A DNA stretch of 6,535 bases from Acidobacteriota bacterium (GTDB lineage: Bacteria; Acidobacteriota; Terriglobia; UBA7540): contig QHZK01000458.1 in NCBI GenBank assembly GCA_003224635.1, positions 1 to 6,535 of the forward strand, read 5' to 3'. Within the stretch, counting starts at the first letter, position 1, and every line of letters starts with the position of its first letter. Positions 1 to 5,798 of this stretch are shown piece after piece. The notes beneath the pieces are model-generated. The model saw only the letters and a program-made list of their open reading frames with translations. It made no database searches and was not told the DNA's origin. The translations under genes and the position numbers were made by a program.

Positions 1-496
1 AGGCGATGATTCCCCGGGCGGCGAACATCAGCTTGGCGCGATAGAGGTGGAACCCATCGCTGACCACGATGCAGGTCTTGGCGTGGCGCTGGGCGAGCAG
101 CCGCGCCACGGCTTCGACGCTCTCGAAGGTTGTTTCGCTGCGACTCTCGGAGAGGATCTTGGTCGCCGCCACGCCTTTCTGAATCAGGTAGTCCTGGCCC
201 ACGCCCGCCTCGGTGAAGCGCGGGTCGCCCCCGCTGCCGCCGGTGGTGATGACGAGCGGCGCGAGCCCTCGCTCCTCCAGGGTAAAGGCGTGGTCCAGCC
301 GCGCCTTAAAAACGAGCGAGGGTGCGCCGTTGTATTGGGCCGCGCCCAAGACCACCATGGCGTCTGCCGGTCGGGCTTCGTCGAGGGCGGCCTGCTTCCG
401 GATGGACCTGTAAAGGGACCACTCGGCCAGAATCACCGTCACAAACAGCAATAGCAATGCGAGCGAAACCCAGCGGTGGCGACGCGAGCGGCTCAG
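1..496 (-). CDS. YdcF family (DUF218) membrane-anchored protein, C-terminus cut off by window edge
   Basis: Reading the minus strand from 496 to the left edge gives an open frame of 165 codons without a stop. Residues 10-28 form a hydrophobic segment after an Arg-rich start (SRSRRHR), as expected for an N-terminal anchor. The DUF218 fold follows: VVLGAAQYNG (48-57), a conserved RLDHA, then VITTGGSGGD, ESRSETTFESV and VVSDGFHLYRAK near the left edge. These match the family's nucleotide-fold pattern (VLG, TGG, E-S-x-T, fHxxRA). E. coli relatives (YdcF, SanA, ElyC) are linked to the envelope, but the biochemical role is not settled and I cannot assign one here. The start is chosen as CTG at 496-494: GAAGGAG lies 8 nt upstream within the end of tsaC, and the CTG overlaps the tsaC stop as CTGA. 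The first in-frame ATG (358-356, residue 47) would delete the membrane anchor and begin inside the first beta strand. An internal TTG is another possible start. It is probably co-transcribed with tsaC. Confidence 0.85.
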   Translation of the reverse strand, partial: MSRSRRHRWVSLALLLLFVTVILAEWSLYRSIRKQAALDEARPADAMVVLGAAQYNGAPSLVFKARLDHAFTLEERGLAPLVITTGGSGGDPRFTEAGVGQDYLIQKGVAATKILSESRSETTFESVEAVARLLAQRHAKTCIVVSDGFHLYRAKLMFAARGIIA

Positions 497-1122
497 GCGA
501 GAAACTCCTTCAATTGGTCCTCGGTCACGGGGCCCGACCGCAGGATGCGGCCCCGCTCACCCGCAAGTTCAACGACGGTGGAAGCGAGACCGCCGTGCGC
601 GGCTCCGGCATCGAGGATAAGCGGAAGCCTGCCGCCGACCTGCTTCTCCACTTCATCGGCTGTCTGGCAAGCGGGATGTTCCGCCAGGTTGGCGCTGGTA
701 CCTGTGAGCGGGCGAGCGGCGGCCTCAATCAACGCCATGGCCAGAGGCGACCGCGGCCAGCGCAGGCCCACCTTGCCCGTGTTGCCGGTAACCTTCAGGG
801 GAATCTGACTCGACGCGGGCACAACCAGGGTGAGGGGCCCGGGCCAGAATTTTTCCGCCAATTTGAAGAAGAGCGCGGGCGGGTCCGAAGTAAGGTCGGA
901 CGCCTGGTCGAGAGAAGCGACCAGCAGGGGCAGGGGGCGATCGAAGCTCCGCCCCTTGATGCGAAAGACCTCCGTCACCGCTGCCAGATTGAACGGGTCC
1001 GCCCCCAGGGCATAAAACGTATCCGTGGGAAAGGCCACCACTTTGCCCGCCAGGATCAGTCGCACCGAGTACTCCAGCACGTATTCAAGGTGCGCTTTGT
1101 CAACCTTTAGAATTTCCGACAT
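493..1122 (-). CDS. tsaC: L-threonylcarbamoyladenylate synthase (TsaC/YrdC/Sua5 family)
   Basis: The 209-residue product belongs to the YrdC/Sua5 family. Family members condense L-threonine, bicarbonate and ATP to threonylcarbamoyl-AMP, the donor that TsaD and its partners transfer to A37 of ANN-reading tRNAs to form t6A. It is cytoplasmic. Visible motifs are FPTDTFYALG (31-40), IKGRSFDRPLPLLV (55-68) with the conserved K-x-R and PL, FWPGPLTLVV (92-101), GLRWP (119-123) and LTGTSAN (139-145), which line the nucleotide/threonine cavity in known structures. The length fits the single-domain TsaC type (about 190-210 residues), with no C-terminal Sua5 domain. The ATG at 1122 is chosen because homology begins immediately after it (SEILKVD). 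The frame stays open to 1269, but the extra 49 residues are Arg-rich and non-family-like. The Shine-Dalgarno is weak (GGCGG about 5 nt upstream). The 3' end overlaps the proposed start of the YdcF gene. YciO-like paralogues of unknown function share the fold, but the motif set favours TsaC. Confidence 0.93.
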   Translation of the reverse strand: MSEILKVDKAHLEYVLEYSVRLILAGKVVAFPTDTFYALGADPFNLAAVTEVFRIKGRSFDRPLPLLVASLDQASDLTSDPPALFFKLAEKFWPGPLTLVVPASSQIPLKVTGNTGKVGLRWPRSPLAMALIEAAARPLTGTSANLAEHPACQTADEVEKQVGGRLPLILDAGAAHGGLASTVVELAGERGRILRSGPVTEDQLKEFLA

Positions 1123-1159
1123 GGGACCGCCGGGCCAGGCGCTTCCAACGTGACGCCGA

Positions 1160-1188
1160 CCGTAACATGATCGTCCGAGATGCGTCAA
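1160..1188 (-). promoter_or_regulatory. tsaC: candidate promoter for tsaC
   Basis: The minus strand carries TTGACG (1188-1183), five of six matches to a sigma-70 -35 box, lying 61 nt or more upstream of the tsaC ATG. A 17-nt spacer leads to TTACGG (1165-1160), a poor -10 box, so only the -35 half is convincing. Confidence 0.25.
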
Positions 1189-1352
1189 GCGGCGCCCAAT
1201 TACAAGTAACGGCAGCCTGAGTCTGTCGCGACACGCGGTCTGCGGGAGGAGCCCCAAGGAACGATTCAACTATGTAATCATGTCCTACACTTTGTGGTTA
1301 GCTCTTCAGGCATAATGCACCGTTCCAGGATTACGTCAAGGAAGAATAAACC

Positions 1353-1382
1353 TTGACTTATCCGGACCGGATAGGCAACAAT
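1353..1382 (+). promoter_or_regulatory. rpsU: candidate rpsU promoter with palindromic spacer
   Basis: TTGACT (1353-1358) matches five of six bases of a -35 box. AACAAT (1377-1382), 18 nt further on, matches four of six bases of a -10 box. The spacer holds the perfect inverted repeat TATCCGGACCGGATA (1359-1373; 7-bp arms around a central A), placed where a repressor or activator dimer could act. Transcription would begin near 1390, leaving a leader of about 55 nt before the TTG start. If so, the upstream ATG at 1381 could not be the start codon. The -10 element is weak, so this is a proposal. Confidence 0.4.
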
Positions 1383-1429
1383 GGCGGCATCCTGGCAGCA
1401 AGTGTGCGTTCATACTCTCACACGGAAAT

Positions 1430-1436
1430 GGGGTGG
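1430..1436 (+). promoter_or_regulatory. rpsU: ribosome binding site deciding the rpsU TTG start
   Basis: GGGGTGG at 1430-1436 sits 7 nt before TTG at 1444-1446 and resembles the GGAGGTG Shine-Dalgarno core. It supports initiation at TTG, where S21 homology begins, over the in-frame ATG at 1381. Confidence 0.55.
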
Positions 1437-1443
1437 TAGTCGG

Positions 1444-1641
1444 TTGGCTGAAGTACGACTTCAGGAAGGAGAATCCCTCGAGAACGCTCTCCGTCGTTTC
1501 AAGCGCAAGGTCCAACAGGAAGACATCATCAAAGAAATCAAAAGACATTCCTTTTACTTGAAGCCAGGCGAAAAGCGCCGGGTCAAGCAAGCCTTGGCTC
1601 GAAAACGGGCCCGCAAGAAGACGAGACAGGACCACGACTGA
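1444..1641 (+). CDS. rpsU: 30S ribosomal protein S21 (bS21)
   Basis: The 65-residue product reads MAEVRLQEGESLENALRR, followed by FKRKVQQEDIIKEIKRHSFY and a Lys/Arg-rich tail (KPGEKRR through KRARKKTRQ), the bS21 pattern throughout. bS21 binds the 30S platform near the anti-Shine-Dalgarno end of 16S rRNA and assists initiation on natural mRNAs. The length fits the family (about 58-71 residues). The start is TTG at 1444: family proteins begin (M)AEVRL exactly here, and GGGGTGG lies 7 nt upstream. An in-frame ATG at 1381 would add 21 residues (MAASWQQVCVHT...) with no counterpart in S21. The gene stands alone, divergent from tsaC and convergent with the hypothetical gene at 1719-2198. A 6-bp stem-loop surrounds its stop codon. 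No dnaG or rpoD follows, unlike the enterobacterial rpsU operon. Confidence 0.96.
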   Translation: MAEVRLQEGESLENALRRFKRKVQQEDIIKEIKRHSFYLKPGEKRRVKQALARKRARKKTRQDHD

Positions 1642-1650
1642 TCTGTCGTG
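1633..1650 (+). other. stem-loop enclosing the rpsU stop codon
   Basis: CACGAC (1633-1638) and GTCGTG (1645-1650) form a perfect 6-bp stem around the 6-nt loop TGATCT, which contains the TGA stop. No T-run follows, so it is not a standard intrinsic terminator. It could affect mRNA stability or be coincidental. Confidence 0.35.
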
Positions 1651-1718
1651 TGTGCAGGGCCAGCGGACGTATTGAGCCGACTCTTTCGCGCAGCGCCGCG
1701 CTTCCTTGCCTTGACAGC

Positions 1719-2198
1719 TCAGAGCGCGTCTATTAGGTTTTGGCGTATCTTTTCGACGGGTTCAGTATAGCCGTTTTTCCAGGCCTTAAATGCTGACCAG
1801 AATCGAAACACTCTCGCACGGCGCAAGGGGCGGAACAATATGACCAGCGGATTAAACTCTTCTTCCCCAGCGAACGAGTGGAACACCTGAACCGAGAAGG
1901 TCCACCACCTTGGCCATTTGCTCCGCTCCGACCAGTTGAGAACTACCGCGCGCTTTTGTACCAGCGGAAGAATTTCTGAGGTCATGTAGTCGTGCCAGAT
2001 GGGGCTATCCGAATACACAAGGAGTACGTCTTTTCCCTTCGGCAACCACAACAACCAGATCAGAAAGTACAAGGTGGTTCGGTGCAGCAGGTACAGAATG
2101 AAGACGATCAGGACATACGGCAGGATTACAGGGAAAAACAGCGCGAACAGGATCCCCTTCAACAACCTTTTGTCGAACCATTGTTTCTGTCGTGCCAT
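1719..2198 (-). CDS. small membrane-anchored protein of unknown function, tryptophan-rich cytoplasmic domain
   Basis: I do not recognise the family. The 159-residue product has a short basic N-terminus (MARQKQWFDKRLLK), then a hydrophobic stretch from about 15 to 52 that could form two closely spaced membrane segments or a hairpin, broken by HRTT at 39-42. A soluble domain follows from about 54. It contains DVLLVYSDSPIWHDYM (57-72), VVLNWSERSKW (85-95), FNPLVILFRP (115-124) and FRFWSAFKAWKNG (131-143). The aromatic, motif-like spacing looks conserved rather than random, so I take it as a real gene. The ATG at 2198 is the first usable start because an in-frame TGA lies five codons upstream. 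AGAAGGG sits only about 2 nt before it, a poor Shine-Dalgarno spacing. TATAAT at 2246-2241 offers a promoter. GC is near 50% by eye, lower than mtaB opposite it. It is convergent with rpsU and divergent from mtaB, so it probably has its own transcript. Confidence 0.75.
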   Translation of the reverse strand: MARQKQWFDKRLLKGILFALFFPVILPYVLIVFILYLLHRTTLYFLIWLLWLPKGKDVLLVYSDSPIWHDYMTSEILPLVQKRAVVLNWSERSKWPRWWTFSVQVFHSFAGEEEFNPLVILFRPLRRARVFRFWSAFKAWKNGYTEPVEKIRQNLIDAL

Positions 2199-2240
2199 TG
2201 CCCTTCTAACTCAAGCGTCTCATCCAAGGCCTAGGAAAGG

Positions 2241-2250
2241 ATTATAAGGC
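2241..2250. promoter_or_regulatory. bidirectional -10 element between the hypothetical gene and mtaB
   Basis: ATTATAAGGC reads as TATAAT on the minus strand (2246-2241, a perfect -10) and as TATAAG on the plus strand (2243-2248, five of six). The minus-strand start would fall about 36 nt before the hypothetical gene. The plus-strand start would fall about 16 nt before mtaB, which has no visible Shine-Dalgarno. No good -35 box is seen in either direction. The same 10-mer recurs at 5799-5808. Confidence 0.45.
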
Positions 2251-2270
2251 CACGTGGGCATCATAGTCTG

Positions 2271-3762
2271 ATGGCTACTTTTCACCTTCTCAATTTCGGA
2301 TGCCGAGCCAGCCAGGCGGACGGCGCCGCGCTGAAGGCTCAACTGCTCCAGGCCGGGCTCGAGGAGGCTCCGGGCGCCGAGCCCAGCGACGTGGCGGTGC
2401 TCAACACGTGTACGGTGACGGCGGTGGCGGACGCCGAGGTGCGCCGCGTGATCCGCCGCCTTCACCGCTCGAACCCGCGCTGCCGGGTCCTGGTGATCGG
2501 TTGCTACGCGCAGCGGGCCCCGCAGGAGATCGCGCGGCTCGAAGGAGTCGCCTGGGTGGTCGGCAATTCGCATAAGCACACCGTAGCCGAACTGGTGAAG
2601 GCCGAGTTCGCGCCCGGCGAGGCTCTGACCAGGGGTGACGCAGCGGTTTCCGGTTTGGTCCAGATCGCGCCGCGCAGCGCGAGTACGGAAGCCTCAGGGA
2701 TGACAACCAAGACAGCCGAGGCGCAGGGTCGCTCCGACGCTTCACGGCTCGGATCGCCCGCAGTCGGCTCGGAGGCGCGGGTGCTCGTGGGAGCAGTCTC
2801 CGACGAATTCCACTTTGTCCCCGTCTCTGCCCCTCCTGCCGCCGACGACCGCACGCGCCTGACGCTCAAGGTGCAGGACGGCTGCAACGCGCGCTGTTCG
2901 TTCTGCGTCATTCCTTACGTTCGCGGCGCCAGTCGCAGTCTGGCTCCGGACTGTGTCGTCGGGCAGGTACGTGATCTCGAGCGCCAGGGCTACAAGGAAA
3001 TTGTGCTCTCGGGGATCAACCTCGGGAGCTACGGGCGCGATCTCGACCCAAAGGCTACGTTTCTCACGATGCTCGAGAAGGTCCTGGCGGAGACCACCAT
3101 TGCCCGCCTGCGGATCAGCTCGATCGAGCCCATGGACGTCACGCCCGAACTCATCCGGCTGGCCGCGCGCGAGCCGCGTCTGGCCCGGCACTTCCACGTT
3201 CCCTTGCAGAGCGGCTGCGACCGGATTCTGCGGCTCATGAACCGGCGTTACTGGACGAGTCAGTACGCCGAGCGCATCCTCGCCATTCACGAGCGGGTCC
3301 CCAACTGCGGCATCGGAGCGGACGTCATGGTGGGCTTTCCGGGCGAGACCGATGAGGACCACAGGCGAAGCCTGCGCTTCATCGAGTCGCTGCCGTTCAC
3401 CTATCTCCACATCTTCCCCTATTCCGCCCGGCCGAACACGCCCGCGGCCGCGAGTTGCGGCCAGGTGGAGGGGCGCGTGTCGCACGAGCGAAGTCGGGAA
3501 ATCCAGAGCGTGATCGAGGAAAAGCGCCGGAGCTTTCTCGCCGCTCAGGTTAGCCGCACCCTTTCCGTGCTCACGCTGGAGGAGGCGCGCCCCGGCGAGA
3601 AGCTCGAACGGCAAGGGCCTGAAGACGAGTTTCCCGTGGCCCTGAGCAGCAACTACGTGAGGGTCGCGCTGCCGGGCGCCTCGCAACACACTCCTCGACG
3701 TGCGGGTCGGTCGCGCCGCCAGAGGTCTTCTCTACGGTTATCCGGAAGCTCGTCTTGTGTAG
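2271..3762 (+). CDS. mtaB: tRNA t6A37 methylthiotransferase MtaB, frameshifted in the C-terminal TRAM domain
   Basis: This is a radical-SAM methylthiotransferase of the MiaB/MtaB family. MtaB inserts sulfur at C2 of t6A37 and methylates it to give ms2t6A, using two [4Fe-4S] clusters and SAM. The N-terminal UPF0004 domain has the three auxiliary-cluster cysteines: C11 (NFGCRASQ), C47 (LNTCTVT) and C78 (IGCYAQR). The radical-SAM motif is C205-x3-C209-x2-C212 (DGCNARCSFCVIPYVRG), followed by LSGINLGSYG (247-256), HVPLQSGCDRILRLMNRRY and ADVMVGFPGETDEDH. The TRAM domain begins near residue 430. In the starting frame homology ends at NYVRVALPGA (to 3680) and the frame runs on to 4034, antisense to the next gene. 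Skipping one base at about 3681 restores RNTLLDVRVGRAARGLLYGY and a TAG at 3760-3762, giving 496 residues. Residues about 121-190 are a low-complexity linker longer than in typical MtaB (around 430-450 residues). The ATG at 2271 lacks a Shine-Dalgarno. The core fold looks intact. The shift could be an assembly error, a real mutation or recoding. Confidence 0.9.
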
Positions 3763-3814
3763 CGGCGGTCCATGACCGCCGTCGAAGCCCGCACTGGGAC
3801 GAACCGCCGTTTTT
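3763..3814 (+). terminator. palindrome and likely intrinsic terminator after mtaB
   Basis: CGGCGGTC (3763-3770) and GACCGCCG (3774-3781) form a perfect 8-bp stem with loop CAT, starting one base after the mtaB stop at 3760-3762. A second copy of ACCGCCG at 3803-3809 could pair with the same 5' arm and is followed directly by TTTTT (3810-3814), which suits a terminator for plus-strand transcription. A minor CCC/GGG stem (3788-3798) lies between. No T-run serves the minus strand. The palindrome also resembles dispersed intergenic REP-like repeats. Confidence 0.5.
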
Positions 3815-3839
3815 GTGTCGTACCCCACTCGACAGGATA

Positions 3840-5741
3840 CTACTTCGCGTCACCCTCCGAGCGAGCCGCCGGAACTTCCAAAATCGAGTAGTCCCATGTG
3901 GTCCAGAGCAGGTCCGCGCGCCCGACCGTTTTGACCGCTTGCGCAACGTGAGTGTTGCGCGCCATCACCAGAAAAGAGACCGGCGACGAACGGGCAAGCG
4001 CCTGGAGCTCGGCCGCGTCAATCAGCAAAGGTAAGTCAGTTTCCCGCCGCGCAGGCTCACTCGTCTGCCGAGCCAGTCCCTTCTCTGGCTGCAGAGCGCC
4101 GGTCGTGGCGTCAGCGCCTGCGGCCGCGGTATTGCCGGACTGAACGCGGAGCAAAGCTTGACGCCGCAGCCTCTGCCACTCCGAGCTGATGTAATTGCTG
4201 GTGGTCTCGCCCGCGCCGGCGGTCACCAGACCCACCGGGCGGTTTAGATAAAAAGGCAAGCCGGTGCGAAAGTAGTAGTAGCCATAGATGGGCAGCTCCC
4301 GTTCCGGGCTGGCGAGAACGGTCCTCGAAAGCTGCCGGCTGGAACTCGCCTCCGCGTAAGCCCTGAGCGGTTGAATCCAACGCACGAACAGCAAGGGCGC
4401 CGTGAAGGCGAGCGGCGCGAAGGTTGCGAGCGACAGGACGTTCCCTCGACGGCGAGCGGCCAGGTTGCGGCCCAGAGCGCCCAACGCCGCCAGGATCGCG
4501 CCACTCCAAAACAGAGACGGACCGATGACCTCCAACGCTTTGGGCGGAATTTTCCTCGCGGCCAGCGCCTGTACGCTCGCCACGTGGAGTAATTGCGGCG
4601 CCGCCGCCGTCAATAGCCCGAGGGCGAGCAGGGCTCCGAATCCCGCCGTGAGCCAGTCCGGCCGGTCGCCATCTCCGGAGTCCAATCCTTTCCAGGCGCG
4701 AGCCATCAGGATGCTCAAGGGAACCGTGGCTGGCAGAACGTAACCCGGAAGCTTGGACCGGCCGATCGAGAAAAAGATGAAGATGGCGGCCACCGTGACC
4801 GCCAGGAACAGCTCCGCCTTGTGAGCTTCGTCTTTGAGCGCCTTCCATTTTTTGAGGTGATTCCACGCCGCGAACAGGAGAAAAAAGCTCCAAGGTAAGA
4901 AGCCCCCAAGAAAAACGGGGATGTAATAAAAGGGACCGCCGGAGCGCCGTGCGCTTGCGGTCGTAAATCTCAGCCACGTCTCCCACAGGGCATAGCGCAG
5001 AAACTCGGGATGACGAATTGAGATGAAAACAAACCAGGGGAGACCGGTCGCGGCGAATATCGCCAGGCCCAATCCCCAGCGCAGGCGCTTGAGGTCGCGG
5101 AACCGGCCGCGCGCCACTTGATAAGCCGCGATCGAGAGCAGCGGCAAGATGAAGCCCACCGGCCCTTTCTCGAACGTGGCGAGGCCCATCGAGCCGAACA
5201 GTCCTGCCTCGAGCCACCCCTGACTGGAATCGCTTGTCTCTCGAAACCAGAAGCACGTCAGCGCGGCAGTGACCAGCAACGTGAGCGTCGTGTCGAAGAT
5301 GACTAGGCGCGCAAAAGCGATCACCAGCGGCGACGTTGCCCACACGAGCCCCGCCCGGAGGGCGACAGCGCCGCCGAACATTCGCTTGGCCAGCAGCCAA
5401 ATGAGGAGGACCGTCGCCGTGGCGGCGAGCGCCGAAGGAAAGCGCGCCGCCCATTCCGAGAGTCCCCACATCCGAAACGATCCCGCCACCAGCCAGAAGA
5501 ACATCGCCGGCTTGTCCAGAAAGGGAAGCGTGTCAAAGTGGGGCGTGAGCCAGTCGCCCGAGGCCAGCATTTCGCGCGCCACCTCGGCGTTACGGCCTTC
5601 GTCGGGTTCGACCAGCGCCAGCGACCCGAGTCCGGCGAAGAACAAACAAGCGGCGGCGGCCAGCAAGAGCAGAAGCAGCCATCTGTCAGACGACGCCGCG
5701 CTGGCGGACGCTGTCGATTCGGCAGGGTAATCGGAAGCCAA
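3840..5741 (-). CDS. ArnT/PMT-type membrane glycosyltransferase (GT39/GT83-like)
   Basis: The product of about 633 residues is polytopic, with many hydrophobic segments from about 21 (WLLLLLLAAAACLFFAGLG) to about 460. A soluble C-terminal part follows that includes an Ala/Thr/Glu-rich linker near 536-569. Family marks, numbered from the TTG at 5741, are LVEPDEGRNAEVAREML with the acidic pair in the first periplasmic loop (catalytic in ArnT-type enzymes; 44-60), FLDKPAMFFWL (74-84), ARLVIFDTTLTLL (144-156), TFEKGPVGFILPLL (189-202) and SIGRSKLPGYVLP (325-337). Relatives move a sugar from a polyprenyl-phosphate donor to lipid A, protein or another envelope acceptor on the outer face of the inner membrane. 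The acceptor cannot be read here. The start is uncertain. TTG at 5810 keeps the frame open (656 residues), but a TATAAT at 5804-5799 would put it upstream of the transcript. I prefer TTG at 5741, with GGGAG about 12 nt upstream. CTG at 5750 is also possible. Its 3' end is convergent with mtaB. Confidence 0.9.
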   Translation of the reverse strand: MASDYPAESTASASAASSDRWLLLLLLAAAACLFFAGLGSLALVEPDEGRNAEVAREMLASGDWLTPHFDTLPFLDKPAMFFWLVAGSFRMWGLSEWAARFPSALAATATVLLIWLLAKRMFGGAVALRAGLVWATSPLVIAFARLVIFDTTLTLLVTAALTCFWFRETSDSSQGWLEAGLFGSMGLATFEKGPVGFILPLLSIAAYQVARGRFRDLKRLRWGLGLAIFAATGLPWFVFISIRHPEFLRYALWETWLRFTTASARRSGGPFYYIPVFLGGFLPWSFFLLFAAWNHLKKWKALKDEAHKAELFLAVTVAAIFIFFSIGRSKLPGYVLPATVPLSILMARAWKGLDSGDGDRPDWLTAGFGALLALGLLTAAAPQLLHVASVQALAARKIPPKALEVIGPSLFWSGAILAALGALGRNLAARRRGNVLSLATFAPLAFTAPLLFVRWIQPLRAYAEASSSRQLSRTVLASPERELPIYGYYYFRTGLPFYLNRPVGLVTAGAGETTSNYISSEWQRLRRQALLRVQSGNTAAAGADATTGALQPEKGLARQTSEPARRETDLPLLIDAAELQALARSSPVSFLVMARNTHVAQAVKTVGRADLLWTTWDYSILEVPAARSEGDAK

Positions 5742-5798
5742 GAGTCTCAGAGAACTCCCGCGGTCAAGATGAGAGCCGGCCTTTATTGGCGCGCAAGC

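Larger units (their letters stand above)
1123..1443. other. gene-free intergenic region between divergent tsaC and rpsU
   Basis: About 320 bases with no credible coding sequence. The open frames crossing it are leftward extensions of tsaC or the 21-codon extension of rpsU, and neither resembles its family. It holds a perfect 10-bp palindrome TGTCGCGACA (1224-1233), the candidate tsaC promoter on the minus strand, and a candidate rpsU promoter on the plus strand with a 15-bp palindrome in its spacer. No tRNA-like cloverleaf or obvious riboswitch was recognised. Confidence 0.6.

Noticed and set aside
322..1110. Plus-strand open frame of 262 codons antisense to tsaC and the YdcF gene
   Set aside because: The minus strand gives clear YrdC and DUF218 motifs. 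The plus-strand product is Arg/Gly/Gln-rich and motif-free.
1123..1269. 49-residue N-terminal extension of TsaC
   Set aside because: The extension is Arg-rich and has no counterpart in the family. Homology starts right after the ATG at 1122, and the region holds a candidate promoter.
1286..1316. CATAAT at 1311-1316 as an additional rpsU -10 box
   Set aside because: The nearest TTGTGG is only 13 nt upstream and the 17-nt position holds no -35-like sequence. The TTGACT promoter downstream is better.
1675..1718. GCGC-rich stretch as a terminator between rpsU and the hypothetical gene
   Set aside because: Possible stems are about 4 bp and no T-run follows on either strand.
2742..3689. Minus-strand open frame of 315 codons antisense to mtaB
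   Set aside because: The plus-strand frame carries all six cluster cysteines and the TRAM domain. The antisense product has no recognisable motif.
3675..3693. Programmed +1 frameshift site in mtaB
   Set aside because: No slippery codon pair, upstream Shine-Dalgarno-like stimulator or in-frame stop is seen at the junction. Mutation or assembly error is simpler, so recoding is left only as a remote option.
3763..4034. C-terminal extension of the MtaB open frame as a genuine extra domain
   Set aside because: It is antisense to the 3' end of the glycosyltransferase over much of its length, is Arg-rich, and the true MtaB tail is visible in the neighbouring frame ending at 3762.
4111..5469. Long minus-strand open frame of 452 codons
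   Set aside because: It lies in another frame inside the glycosyltransferase. Its translation is Arg/Gly-rich with no membrane pattern or family motif, while the 3840-5741 frame carries the ArnT motifs. High GC keeps shadow frames open.
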